DNA of 64,000 bases from contig WQWC01000002.1 of assembly GCA_009785525.1 (NCBI GenBank), positions 1 through 64,000 on the forward strand, read 5' to 3'. Positions within the stretch are counted from its first letter, which is position 1, and every line of letters begins with the position of its first letter. The position numbers and the translations under genes are program-made. The notes beneath the pieces were generated by a model. The model did no database searches. It was given only the letters and a program-made list of their open reading frames with translations, and was not told where the DNA came from. Below are positions 25,640 through 34,318 of the stretch, one piece after another. This stretch comes from Oscillospiraceae bacterium (lineage in GTDB: Bacteria; Bacillota; Clostridia; Oscillospirales; Oscillospiraceae).

Positions 25640-26293
25640 ATGACAGGCAGAGAATTGATAGCGATGAGAACGGCAAAGTTCTTTGAAGACGGGAATCTTG
25701 TCAATTTGGGCATAGGAATGCCGACGATGTGCCTTGACTTCCTACCGGCGGGTGTTGACGTTTGGGTGCAGTCTGAAAACGGCGTGATTGGCCTTGACAG
25801 AAAACCACAAGAAGGCGAATATGCCGACCCCGATGTTGTAGACGCCTCCGGCCAGACGTCGCTGATGCGCACCGGCGGATGCTGTTTTGACAGTTTTGCA
25901 TCGTTCGGCTATATTCGCGGCGGGCATGTGGATATCACAGTGTTGGGCGCGTACGAGGTTGACGGAGCCGGGAATCTGGCTAACTGGATGGTTCCGGGCA
26001 AAGCCGTTGCCGGAATGGGCGGGGCGATGGATCTTGTCGTCGGCGCGCGTAAAGTTATAATTATGACGGAGCACTGCGACAAAAAGGGCAACCCGAAAAT
26101 CTTGAAAAACTGCACACTTCCGCTGACTGCCGTCGGCGCGGTAGATTACATCGTGTCCGAACTATGTGTCCTGCGCCGTACCGACGCGGGTCTGGTTTTA
26201 GAAGAACTCGCCCCAGGAGTATCGGTTGAAGACGTGATTGCAAAAACCGGCGCGGAGTTGATTGTACCGGCCGAAATAGGCTGTATGGTTTAA
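25640..26293 (+). CDS. 3-oxoacid CoA-transferase, subunit B
   Basis: A 217-residue beta subunit (AtoA/ScoB type). The catalytic glutamate, which forms the glutamyl-CoA intermediate, is in VQSENGVIG (Glu46). VNLGIGMPT, GGHVDITVLGAYEVD, MGGAMDLVVGARKVI and EHCDKKGNPKI are family segments. ATG 25640 is preferred over an earlier in-frame ATG because GGGGAGGTG lies 8 bases before it and because homology starts at MTGRELIA. It is the last gene of the cluster before a hairpin. Confidence 0.92.
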   Translation: MTGRELIAMRTAKFFEDGNLVNLGIGMPTMCLDFLPAGVDVWVQSENGVIGLDRKPQEGEYADPDVVDASGQTSLMRTGGCCFDSFASFGYIRGGHVDITVLGAYEVDGAGNLANWMVPGKAVAGMGGAMDLVVGARKVIIMTEHCDKKGNPKILKNCTLPLTAVGAVDYIVSELCVLRRTDAGLVLEELAPGVSVEDVIAKTGAELIVPAEIGCMV

Positions 26294-26309
26294 GATTAAA
26301 CGTGTGATC

Positions 26310-26331
26310 GCGGGCGCACATTGTGCGCCCG
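26310..26331. repeat. Family A core hairpin at the end of the BKACE cluster
   Basis: CGGGCGCACATTGTGCGCCCG is an isolated family A-type hairpin followed by TTATT. It may stop or stabilise the cluster transcript before ychF. Confidence 0.7.
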
Positions 26332-26359
26332 TTATTAAATTATCCCCTTGGAGGAAAGA

Positions 26360-27439
26360 ATGAAATTAGGAATAGTCGGGTTGCCGAATGTCGGCAAATC
26401 CACGCTCTTCAGCGCTATAACAGAAGTATCGGCAGAGGCCGCGAATTATCCGTTTTGTACTATTGAGCCTAATGTAGGCGTTGTCCCAGTGCCGGACAGT
26501 CGGCTGGATTTTCTGCGGGATATATACTCGCCGAAAAAATACACGCCCGCCGTTATTGAGTTTGTCGATATCGCAGGCTTGGTTCGCGGCGCGTCAAAAG
26601 GCGAGGGGCTGGGGAATCGGTTTCTGGCCAATATACGGGAGACAAGCGCCATCATCCATGTTGTCCGGTGCTTTGACGATGAAAATGTAATCCACGTTGA
26701 GGGTGCAGCGAACCCGGCGAGGGATGTTGAGATAATTAACATGGAGCTTATCTTCGCCGACATGGAGATGGTTGAACGCCGAATCGACAAAGCGCAAAAA
26801 GCCGCGAAAGGCGACAAGAAATTTGTACGCGAGGCGGAAATTTTCACCGCGCTGCTATCCCATCTGGAAAGTGGCAATCCAGCACGGACTTTCGACTGCT
26901 CTAAAGAAGATTTTGTAATTATCGAAACGGCAGATTTAATCAGCCTGAAGCCGGTGATCTATCTTGCGAATATATCAGAGACAGATGGGCTAAATCCACA
27001 CTTCGGCACGTTGTGGGAGATTGCTGAAAAAGAGGGCGCGATAGCCGAGGCGATCTGCGCCAAAGCTGAGAAAGAAGTCGCTGAACTGCCGCCGGAAGAA
27101 CGCCCTGAATATCTCGCGGAGCTTGGAATCAGCGAATCCGGCCTTGATAAGCTGATACGCGGGTCGTACGATCTCTTGGGCTTGATCTCGTTTCTGACAG
27201 GCGGGCCGGAGGAAGTCCGCGCTTGGACAATCCGCCAAGGCACAAAAGCCCCGCAAGCGGCGGGGAAAATCCACTCGGATTTCGAGCGAGGATTTATCAG
27301 GGCCGAAACTGTGGCGTTCGCCGACCTTGAAGCCGCAGGCTCCATGACCGTGGCGAAAGAACGCGGCCTTGTCCGGTCAGAGGGTAAAGAATATGTAATG
27401 CGCGACGGGGATGTCGTGCTGTTCAGGTTCAACGTATGA
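26360..27439 (+). CDS. ychF: Ribosome-binding ATPase YchF
   Basis: A 359-residue Obg-family P-loop protein that binds ribosomes and prefers ATP to GTP. G1 is GIVGLPNVGKST, switch/G3 is DIAGLVRGASKGEGLGNRFL, the nucleotide-specificity region is PVIYLANISE (the family's altered NKxD, explaining ATP use), and the C-terminal TGS-like domain ends in KGLVRSEGKEYVMRDGDVVLFRFNV-type sequence. ATG 26360 is chosen, 5 bases after GGAGG. The gene overlaps the DUF1624 gene by 4 bases. Confidence 0.96.
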   Translation: MKLGIVGLPNVGKSTLFSAITEVSAEAANYPFCTIEPNVGVVPVPDSRLDFLRDIYSPKKYTPAVIEFVDIAGLVRGASKGEGLGNRFLANIRETSAIIHVVRCFDDENVIHVEGAANPARDVEIINMELIFADMEMVERRIDKAQKAAKGDKKFVREAEIFTALLSHLESGNPARTFDCSKEDFVIIETADLISLKPVIYLANISETDGLNPHFGTLWEIAEKEGAIAEAICAKAEKEVAELPPEERPEYLAELGISESGLDKLIRGSYDLLGLISFLTGGPEEVRAWTIRQGTKAPQAAGKIHSDFERGFIRAETVAFADLEAAGSMTVAKERGLVRSEGKEYVMRDGDVVLFRFNV

Positions 27440-28164
27440 GCGACTATTTAGACGCGGACACACTCCGGCGGGAGCGGATTGAGCTGATTGACACTTTGCG
27501 CGGGCTGTCCGTTGTCCTAATGGTCGCACATCACTTTCTATACAATCTGGTTTATTTTCTAGGTGCACCGGGTTGGCTTTTTTCCAACCCGGTGTTTGAC
27601 GTGCTGCACTATATATTCGCCGGGCTTTTTATCGCGCTGTCCGGCGTGTCCAGCCGGTTTTCGCAGAGCAATGTCAAACGCGGACTGAAAGTTATCGCCC
27701 TCGCGATCTGCATAACTGTCGTGACACATTTTATGGATATGCCAATAATTTTCGGCATCCTGCATCTGCTTGGATTCTCAATGCTGTTTTTCGGGCTGAC
27801 AAGCAGGTTGTGGGATAAAATCCCGGTGAAAGCAACTCCGTTTATATATGCCGCGCTGATAATCGCCTCTGCCTTGGCTACGGCGCATTTCACACCAGCA
27901 TCAAATCATCTTTGGATGTTCGGTTGGCCGGGTCCGGGATTTCTCAGTTACGATTATTTCCCGATTTTGCCGTGGTTTTTTGTATTTATGTTCGGCACAA
28001 GCTTGGGCGTTTATATCAATGCACACAAATTCCCAGCGTGGTTTTACAAAACGTATAATATTCCCGTCTTCCCGAAAGTCGGCAGGCGTGCACTATTAAT
28101 ATATATCCTGCATCAGCCGATTTTGTATACGATTACAATGGGAATCAGGTGGATTATAAGATAG
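27436..28164 (+). CDS. DUF1624 / HGSNAT catalytic-domain membrane protein
   Basis: A 242-residue polytopic membrane protein of the heparan-alpha-glucosaminide N-acetyltransferase-like family. RRERIELIDTLRGLSVVLMVAHHFLYNLVYF carries the ID-RGL/H motif typical of this acyltransferase group, followed by about six more hydrophobic segments and ALLIYILHQPILYTI at the end. Family members move acyl groups across membranes, but bacterial substrates are mostly unknown. It is translationally coupled to ychF (ATGA overlap). The stop TAG at 28162-28164 abuts a family A repeat. Confidence 0.85.
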   Translation: MSDYLDADTLRRERIELIDTLRGLSVVLMVAHHFLYNLVYFLGAPGWLFSNPVFDVLHYIFAGLFIALSGVSSRFSQSNVKRGLKVIALAICITVVTHFMDMPIIFGILHLLGFSMLFFGLTSRLWDKIPVKATPFIYAALIIASALATAHFTPASNHLWMFGWPGPGFLSYDYFPILPWFFVFMFGTSLGVYINAHKFPAWFYKTYNIPVFPKVGRRALLIYILHQPILYTITMGIRWIIR

Positions 28165-28216
28165 TAGAGGCGGTCATCCCTGACTGCCCTCGAGCGACCG
28201 GAAGGATCGCCCCTAC
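28164..28216. repeat. Family A palindromic repeat (degenerate)
   Basis: GTAGAGGCGGTCATCCCTGACTGCCC at the left and GAAGGATCGCCCCTAC at the right. It lies directly after the DUF1624 stop codon. Confidence 0.7.
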
Positions 28217-28239
28217 AAACGCACGATATATCCCGCACC

Positions 28240-29310
28240 CTACTTCCACAACTGAACATACCCCCTGTCATTCAGCTGCTTCAGTACAACAAGGCCAATC
28301 GGAAACAGCACCATACCGAACACACCTATCGTGGAAAACCCGATATACATTGCCAGCAGCGTCGTAATCGGCGGCAGGCCGATTTGACTGCCCACCAGCT
28401 TTGGTTCCAGTATATTGCGCACAATCGCAATCACGCCGAACGTGATAACAAGCGTGACGGCGCGGGCAAAGTTGCCGGTGATAAGTGAGACAATCGCCCA
28501 GGGGACAAGTATGCTGCCCACCCCAATCAATGGAATCAAGTCGATTATTGCGATTATCAGCGCCAAGACTATCGCGAATTGAATCCGCAGTATCAAAAAC
28601 GCGATGAGCAGCTGTATAAACGCGGCACCGGATAACATCGCCTCTGCCTTAAACCATTTGCCGAACACACGGACAAGCCCGGTGCGGAACTCGCGCACGG
28701 CTTTGTGCCGGTCTTCCGGCAACTGGCGCATGATAAACGCCGCGACATCGCTGTATCCGCTTGAGATAAAGTATGTGCTGACGGCACAAGTGAAGATAAA
28801 TATGGCAATCCGTGGGCTGAAAGAAGCGGCTGACGTGATAAGTCCCAACAGCCAACCCGTGGCGGTGCCCAAAAAATCGGAACCAGCGTTTGCGAATGCG
28901 TCCAGCGCGTTTTGAAAGTAATCCTGCATTTCAAGCGGCGCGCTTGTGATGTATACGTTAATCCTGTCGCGCATGTCTGAAATAAACGATGAAACCTCCG
29001 TCAGCAGCGCCGGCAAATCCCGCGCCAGCGCCGTCAGTTCATAGATAATCCGCCAGATAATAGCGACTGTCAGGGCTATCAATGCCAAAAAAACCAGAAC
29101 GGTGCACAAAGCCGAGGCAATTGCCCGCTTGAATTTCAACTTTTTTGTAAAGAGTCTGACAAGCGGCTCTATAAGCCTGGAGATCACGAACGCGATTATA
29201 AACGGCAGCAGCCACGGCAGCGCGTACTTAAACAAAAGCCACACGGCGAGTACGCCCAAGGCAAAATAGACAAGCTTCAACCCGCGCCGCAGATGCTTAT
29301 TCTCCGGCAT
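28240..29310 (-). CDS. ytvI: AI-2E-type transporter, YtvI family
   Basis: A 356-residue membrane protein of the AI-2E/PerM family with about eight hydrophobic segments. ALGVLAVWLLFKYALPWLLPF and the long extracytoplasmic loop between ELTALARDLPALLTEV and AISTYFISS-type sequence match sporulation integral membrane protein YtvI. The C-terminal half has the family signature IAIIDLIPLIGVGSILVPWA. Transport activity of YtvI is not settled in Bacillus. It is a single gene convergent with ychF-DUF1624. GGTGCAGC-type spacing upstream gives only a modest ribosome site (AGAGGTG). Confidence 0.85.
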   Translation of the reverse strand: MPENKHLRRGLKLVYFALGVLAVWLLFKYALPWLLPFIIAFVISRLIEPLVRLFTKKLKFKRAIASALCTVLVFLALIALTVAIIWRIIYELTALARDLPALLTEVSSFISDMRDRINVYITSAPLEMQDYFQNALDAFANAGSDFLGTATGWLLGLITSAASFSPRIAIFIFTCAVSTYFISSGYSDVAAFIMRQLPEDRHKAVREFRTGLVRVFGKWFKAEAMLSGAAFIQLLIAFLILRIQFAIVLALIIAIIDLIPLIGVGSILVPWAIVSLITGNFARAVTLVITFGVIAIVRNILEPKLVGSQIGLPPITTLLAMYIGFSTIGVFGMVLFPIGLVVLKQLNDRGYVQLWK

Positions 29311-29446
29311 TGCTGCACCTCTTTTCGTTGGAAAGTGTTGCGGTCGTCGTGTGGGGGATGCGGCAAAACACCAGGCTCTGCGGGACCGCCCTCTTTACTA
29401 AAAAGGGCAGGGGACGAGAGATTTTGGATTTTGCCTCACATGAACG
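29311..29446. other. Gap between ytvI and the MITE-like repeat
   Basis: No gene is seen. A small hairpin (GCCCT...AGGGC around TTTACTAAAA) lies near 29391-29408. With the repeat at 29447-29575 and the hom promoter this accounts for the 400-base gap. Confidence 0.5.
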
Positions 29447-29575
29447 GGCCATGTAGGGGACGCCGTCCTCAGCGTCCCGCCGTACCCCCGTCCAAATCTT
29501 CGTACCCCCGTTTTTCCCGCAAACCGGCGGAAAATCCGACAACGGGGCGCGGGCAACCGCGTCCCCTACATGGCC
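29447..29575. repeat. Family A element with 17-bp perfect terminal inverted repeats (MITE-like)
   Basis: GGCCATGTAGGGGACGC at 29447-29463 is exactly complementary to GCGTCCCCTACATGGCC at 29559-29575, giving a 129-base element. The interior has a CGTACCCCCGT direct duplication. No open reading frame is inside, so any movement would need an enzyme from elsewhere. Confidence 0.85.
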
Positions 29576-29608
29576 GGCGGAACCGCCCCAAAATTTCCAA
29601 TTCATAAC

Positions 29609-29637
29609 TTGCACTTTTCTCTGCATTGTGATATTAT
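29609..29637 (+). promoter_or_regulatory. Promoter of hom-lysC
   Basis: TTGCAC-N17-TATTAT, about 80 bases before the GTG start of hom. No lysine or threonine riboswitch/leader peptide is evident in the leader. Confidence 0.65.
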
Positions 29638-29717
29638 ATTTCAGCCGTATGAGAGTATCGGCTCGAATTTTGCGGCATGGGTTATTTTATAACCGTTTTG
29701 AACATGAGGTGAAACAA

Positions 29718-30926
29718 GTGATAGAAGTTGCTGTGCTTGGGTTTGGCGTTGTTGGATCCGGCATTGTGGAAGTACTTGACAAGAACTCGGCCGAAATAAC
29801 AAGAAACGCGGGGCAGGAGATTCGGGTTAAATATATTCTGGATATGCGGGATTTCCCCGGCAGTCCTTATGAGCGTCTGCTGGTGAAAGATTTCGGCATT
29901 ATCGAACGCGACCCCGGTGTTAGCATTGTTGTAGAGGCTATCGGCGGGGCCGGGCAGGCTTTTGATTTTGCACGGAGAACCCTGTCCGCGGGAAAGAGCC
30001 TTGTCACCTCGAACAAAGAGCTTGTAGCGGAACGCGGGTACGAGCTTTTGCAGTTGGCAGGCGAAAAAGGCGTGAACTTTTTGTTCGAGGCGGCGGTCGG
30101 CGGCGGTATTCCCGTAATCAGGCCGGTCGCACAGTGCTTGTCGGCAAATAAGATAAGTGAAATTTACGGCATACTCAACGGCACAACTAATTATATATTA
30201 TCAGAGATGGAAAAAAACGGCGCGGAATTTTCCGCCGCATTAGCCGATGCGCAGAAAAAAGGCTACGCGGAGCAGGATCCGACGGCCGATATCGAAGGAA
30301 CAGATGCCTGTCGTAAAATCTGCATTTTGTCGTCACTGGCGTTCGGCAAGCATATATACCCGGATTTCGTGCCGGCGGAGGGAATCACCGGCGTCACGAG
30401 AGACGACATGCAGTTCGCCGGGTCACTGGGATATAGGATTAAATTACTGGGCAGGGCGAGAGCCGTGCAGGATAAAATCGCGGCCTACGTCGCGCCGCAT
30501 TTGGTGAGTTTCGACAACATACTCTCCGGCGTTTCCGGTGTGACAAACGGCGTCACCGTGCGCGGCAACGCTTCCGGCGATATTGTACTCGTCGGCGCCG
30601 GGGCTGGGAAGCTGCCGACAGCCAGCGCGGCGGTGGCAGACGTGATTGATGCTGTTAAGCACATGTACGCCAAAAAGCAGATCAGCTGGCAGAACGGTGA
30701 TAAATCTGACACGGTTGCCCCCAGTGTGCTGGAGTCCTCGTGGTATATCAGGACCAACGCCGAGAGAAGCAAAATCGAGCGCGAGTTCGGCGAAGTAGTA
30801 TTCGCAGAATCCGCGCCGGGCGCGACAGCTTTCAAAACGGCTGTGATGAGTGGAAAAAAAGTGAATGATATTTTAGCACGCGGGATTAACGCACTTTCGC
30901 TGTTCCGCGTGATGGGGGATTATTAG
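29718..30926 (+). CDS. hom: Homoserine dehydrogenase
   Basis: A 402-residue enzyme that reduces aspartate semialdehyde to homoserine on the way to threonine and methionine. The Rossmann motif is VAVLGFGVVGSGIVEVL, and the catalytic region shows YGILNGTTNYILSEM, YAEQDPTADIEGTDACRKICILS with the active-site lysine. The C-terminus is short and lacks a clear full-length ACT domain (about 430 residues is usual with ACT), so allosteric control may be weak. GTG 29718 is chosen because GAGGTG lies 6 bases upstream; the open frame extends further but without homology. lysC follows 18 bases after its stop. Confidence 0.95.
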   Translation: MIEVAVLGFGVVGSGIVEVLDKNSAEITRNAGQEIRVKYILDMRDFPGSPYERLLVKDFGIIERDPGVSIVVEAIGGAGQAFDFARRTLSAGKSLVTSNKELVAERGYELLQLAGEKGVNFLFEAAVGGGIPVIRPVAQCLSANKISEIYGILNGTTNYILSEMEKNGAEFSAALADAQKKGYAEQDPTADIEGTDACRKICILSSLAFGKHIYPDFVPAEGITGVTRDDMQFAGSLGYRIKLLGRARAVQDKIAAYVAPHLVSFDNILSGVSGVTNGVTVRGNASGDIVLVGAGAGKLPTASAAVADVIDAVKHMYAKKQISWQNGDKSDTVAPSVLESSWYIRTNAERSKIEREFGEVVFAESAPGATAFKTAVMSGKKVNDILARGINALSLFRVMGDY

Positions 30927-30944
30927 AAGTCCGGAGGAAAACAA

Positions 30945-32159
30945 ATGGCGCTGATTGTACAAAAATACGGTGGCAGTTCCGTGGCAGATGCCGAGTGTAT
31001 AGAACGCGTGGCATGGCGGATTGCCGAGTCATATACGGAGGGGCACGACATGGTTGTCGTACTCTCCGCCCAGGGCGACACCACCGATGATTTGATCGCG
31101 AAAGCGAATGAGATAAACGAGAAGCCGTCCAAGCGGGAGATGGACATGCTGCTGTCCACCGGGGAGCAGATGTCAGTCGCGTTGATGGCAATGGCGCTGG
31201 AGAAAATCGGCCTGCCGGTGGTGTCGCTTACTGGGTGGCAGATCGGTATGCAGACTGATGATAACTACGGCTCCGCCAAAATCAAAAAAGTCACGGCAAG
31301 CAGGATAAAAACAGAGCTGGACAGGCGCAGAATCGTGCTTGTTGCCGGATTCCAAGGTGTTAACAGATACGACGATATAACAACGCTGGGCAGGGGCGGA
31401 TCTGACACCACGGCAGTCGCGATAGCCGCGAATCTAAACGCAGATGTATGCCAGATATTCACAGACGTTGACGGGGTGTACACAAGTGACCCTCGAAAAA
31501 TCCAGGGCGCACATAAGCTGGATGAGATTACATACGACGAAATGCTGGAACTCGCGTCCCTCGGCGCCCAGGTGCTGCACAACCGGGCGGTTGAAATGGC
31601 GAAGCTGTATGCCGTTAAGCTGGAGGTGCTGTCAAGCTTTGAGAAAAAGTCCGGCACAGAAGTCAAGGAGGTTACTAAAGTGGAACAAACAAAAATAAGC
31701 GGCGTGGCTAAAGACGCGGATATCGCGAGAATCGCAATAGTCGGCGTGAAAAATGAGCCGGGGATAGCTTATAAAATATTCAGACTGCTAGCGCGGGAGG
31801 ATATTAACGTCGATATTATACTACAGTCAATAGGCCGCGGACATGAGCTTTCAGAGACTAAAGACATAAGCTTCACCGTTGCTAGAGCAGATATGGATAG
31901 GGCCCGTGAACTGCTTGAGGAAAACAAACAATCGCTGGGATATTCTGAAATCAGCGTTACAGATAAAGTTGCCAAAGTTAGCATAGTCGGCGCGGGGATG
32001 ATGGCAGCTTCCGGAATAGCAGCCACGATGTTTGAGGCGCTGTATGAGGCGAAGGTGAATATCGCGATGATTTCAACCAGTGAAATCAAAGTCTCCGTCC
32101 TGGTGGATGAATCCGAAGCCGACCGCGCGGTACAGGCGATCCATGCGAAGTTTTTTTGA
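30945..32159 (+). CDS. lysC: Aspartate kinase
   Basis: A 404-residue aspartokinase that phosphorylates aspartate, the first step to lysine, threonine and methionine. The signature KYGGSSVADAE is at the N-terminus, TTLGRGGSDTTAVAIA follows near residue 150, and the C-terminal third carries two ACT domains (IAIVGVKNEPGIAYKIFRLL and VSIVGAGMMAASGIAATMF) that bind effector amino acids. GGAGG precedes the ATG. It is co-transcribed with hom. Confidence 0.96.
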   Translation: MALIVQKYGGSSVADAECIERVAWRIAESYTEGHDMVVVLSAQGDTTDDLIAKANEINEKPSKREMDMLLSTGEQMSVALMAMALEKIGLPVVSLTGWQIGMQTDDNYGSAKIKKVTASRIKTELDRRRIVLVAGFQGVNRYDDITTLGRGGSDTTAVAIAANLNADVCQIFTDVDGVYTSDPRKIQGAHKLDEITYDEMLELASLGAQVLHNRAVEMAKLYAVKLEVLSSFEKKSGTEVKEVTKVEQTKISGVAKDADIARIAIVGVKNEPGIAYKIFRLLAREDINVDIILQSIGRGHELSETKDISFTVARADMDRARELLEENKQSLGYSEISVTDKVAKVSIVGAGMMAASGIAATMFEALYEAKVNIAMISTSEIKVSVLVDESEADRAVQAIHAKFF

Positions 32160-32190
32160 GTAGTTAGTTTCAAGCACAGTGCGCCTTATA

Positions 32191-32297
32191 ACCACCCCGG
32201 CGGCTTCGCCGCCACCCCTCCAAGGAGGGGAATGGGACGAGGATGCCGCACCAAAATTCCCCTCCCGCGGAGGGGTGCGCCGCAGGGTCAGGGTGGT
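32191..32297. repeat. Family B palindromic repeat
   Basis: It begins ACCACCCCGGCGGCTTCGCC, contains CCCCTCCAAGGAGGGGAA and its inverse TTCCCCTCCCGCGGAGGGG, and ends in AGGGTGGTCCC. Nested complementary arms can fold into one long cruciform. It fills most of the lysC to URO-D gap (32160-32371). Confidence 0.88.
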
Positions 32298-32371
32298 CCC
32301 ACCAGTCCCCCAACGTCACATCCCGAGCATCAGAACCAACAACAAAATTATTTTATGGAGGTTTTTAAAAT

Positions 32372-33385
32372 ATGACCAAAAAAGAAGCATTTTTATCCTT
32401 AATGAGAGGCGACAAGCCGCAAAAATGGCAGGGATACGGGTTTGAGCCGTTCCCGAAGGTAATGTTTCACTGCTTTATCGACCCTATCTCTATCTGGGAT
32501 ATCCTGTTCATCAACGGGCCTAGCGTCATTGATAACTGGGGCGTGGAACACCGCTATCTTCCGGAGCAAGGCGACCCCGGCATCATCCCGATGGTCAACG
32601 AGAAGAATCAGGTTATCAAAGACATCACAAAATGGCGCGACTATGTCACATTCCCGGAAATTCCGACCGGCCTTGACTGGTCTGACGCGAAAAAGCAAAT
32701 CGCCGAAGTGGATAGAGACGAGTATTTCGTAATGGTCCCCACTTTCCGTGGATTGTTTGAGAGACTGCACTGCCTTATGACATTCGAGGAATGCCTGATG
32801 GCGATGTACACCGACCCGGATGAAGTGAACGAGTTCTTCACCGAGTATACAGAGTGGAAACTGAAAGTTATAGAGCAGCTGATAGACGAGCTGAAGCCCG
32901 ATATCCTCCACTCTCACGACGACTGGGGATCAAAAGACGCGCTGTTCTTCTCACCGGACAAGTTCCGTGATCTGTTGAAGCCGCATTATCAGAAAATTTA
33001 CGGTTATGTCAAAAAACGCGGCGTGATGATTCAACACCATGCAGACTGCTATATCACAGGGCTTGAGAAAGACATGGTAGAGCTCGGCATAGATATGTGG
33101 CAGGGCGCATTGCCGTCTAACGACATTCCGTTGATCCAAAAGAACACCGGCGGTAAAATGATGATTATGGGCGGCATTGACCAGGGCGTCATCGACCACC
33201 CGAAAGGCGTTGTATCAGAAGATACGATCCGCGCGGAAGTCAGACGTGCAATAGACGCATACGCTCCGGGCGGCGCGTTTGTGCCTTGCATCGGCAGTAT
33301 CACATGCCTGAACGACTGGGTTGACGAAATAGTCATCGACGAATGTAACCGCTACGGCGCTGAATGGCTGAAAAAGCAAGCGTAA
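32372..33385 (+). CDS. Uroporphyrinogen decarboxylase (URO-D)-fold methyltransferase-like protein
   Basis: A 337-residue protein of the URO-D superfamily, closer to corrinoid/coenzyme M or corrinoid/folate methyltransferases (MtaA/CmuA-like) than to HemE. PDILHSHDDWGSKDALFFSP and VMIQHHADCYITGLEKDMVELGID show the His...Cys pair used as zinc ligands in the methyltransferases. It ends with a URO-D-like GGAFVPCIGSITCLNDW. GGAGG precedes the ATG. No corrinoid protein, methyltransferase partner or heme genes are adjacent, so the reaction is unknown. Confidence 0.82.
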   Translation: MTKKEAFLSLMRGDKPQKWQGYGFEPFPKVMFHCFIDPISIWDILFINGPSVIDNWGVEHRYLPEQGDPGIIPMVNEKNQVIKDITKWRDYVTFPEIPTGLDWSDAKKQIAEVDRDEYFVMVPTFRGLFERLHCLMTFEECLMAMYTDPDEVNEFFTEYTEWKLKVIEQLIDELKPDILHSHDDWGSKDALFFSPDKFRDLLKPHYQKIYGYVKKRGVMIQHHADCYITGLEKDMVELGIDMWQGALPSNDIPLIQKNTGGKMMIMGGIDQGVIDHPKGVVSEDTIRAEVRRAIDAYAPGGAFVPCIGSITCLNDWVDEIVIDECNRYGAEWLKKQA

Positions 33386-33392
33386 ACGCTTG

Positions 33393-33447
33393 CAGATAGA
33401 AAAAGAGTTAAGAGCTTTTATTTAGCTCTTAACTCTTTTTCTATCTG
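33393..33447. terminator. Strong bidirectional terminator
   Basis: A perfect 24-bp stem starts CAGATAGAAAAAGAGTTAAG and closes on a TTTATTT loop. It lies between the convergent URO-D and hslO genes and contains A/T-runs suited to termination on both strands. Confidence 0.92.
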
Positions 33448-33460
33448 TCGCTTAACACAT

Positions 33461-34318
33461 TTATCCCGCAATTTCATCAGGCTCAAAATAATACACCGCG
33501 TCGCAAAACTGACATTTTACCTCCACCGGCTCGCCCACTCTCACCATGTCGTCAATTTCGTATTTGGGCAGGCTGCGCACTGCTTTGAAAAACCGCTCTC
33601 TGCTGCATGTGCATCTGTATTCCACCGCGCGGCGTTCTGTGATACGTGGCTCAAATCCGGCCATGACGGAATCCAGCAACGTCTCAGGGTCGTGATCTTT
33701 CAGGACATCGGTCACTGCTCCCGTTTCTGCCACGTTTTTCTCCACCTTGTCAATTATTCCATCCGGCGCGCCGGGCAGAAGCTGGACGATATATCCGCCC
33801 GCCGCCAAAACCGAACCTTCACTCCCCACCAATACGCCCAGGGCGCAGGCTGTCGGAATCTGCTCGCTCTCGGCGAAATATCTGGTGAAATCCTCCGCGA
33901 TTTCGCCGTTGACAAGCTCCACCGACCCGGCGTACGGCTCTTTTTCGCCGAAATCCCGGATAACTGACAGCGTCCCGGCATTCCCGACTGCGCCGCCGAC
34001 GTCAAGCTTGCCTTTTTCGTTAAGCGGCAGTTCCGCATTCGGATTGCGCACGAATCCGCGCACGTTACCCTCATTGTCCGAAACGGCGATAATCGTACCC
34101 GCAGGCCCGCCGCCGTCAATCCGGATGGTCAGCGAGGCTCCATCTTTTTTCAGCCACTCGCCAATGATAGCCGCCGCTGCCAGCGTCCGCCCCAGCGCCG
34201 CCGTTGTAACGCGTGATAGTCCGTGGATTTTCCGCACATGTTCAGTCAGCTCCCGCGACGTGATGACTGAAATTGAAACAAATCCGTCCGCTGATATCGC
34301 TTTAATAATCTCATCCAT
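33461..34318 (-). CDS. hslO: 33 kDa chaperonin Hsp33
   Basis: A 285-residue redox-switched chaperone that becomes active on oxidation. The C-terminal zinc site CTC (Cys236, 238) plus CQFC (Cys269, 272) is intact. The N-terminal domain shows TTAALGRTLAAAAIIGEWLK and GGGPAGTIIAVSDNEGNVRGFV, with ACALGVLVGSEGSVLAAGGYIVQLLPGA downstream. It is the last gene of an operon with the HAD phosphatase, methyltransferase and yerC, starting on the base after the HAD stop codon. Confidence 0.95.
   Translation of the reverse strand: MDEIIKAISADGFVSISVITSRELTEHVRKIHGLSRVTTAALGRTLAAAAIIGEWLKKDGASLTIRIDGGGPAGTIIAVSDNEGNVRGFVRNPNAELPLNEKGKLDVGGAVGNAGTLSVIRDFGEKEPYAGSVELVNGEIAEDFTRYFAESEQIPTACALGVLVGSEGSVLAAGGYIVQLLPGAPDGIIDKVEKNVAETGAVTDVLKDHDPETLLDSVMAGFEPRITERRAVEYRCTCSRERFFKAVRSLPKYEIDDMVRVGEPVEVKCQFCDAVYYFEPDEIAG

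Noticed and set aside
29638..29717. Lysine riboswitch or threonine leader peptide ahead of hom-lysC
   Set aside because: The leader is about 75 bases, lacks the conserved lysine aptamer elements and shows no run of Thr or Ile codons with a terminator.
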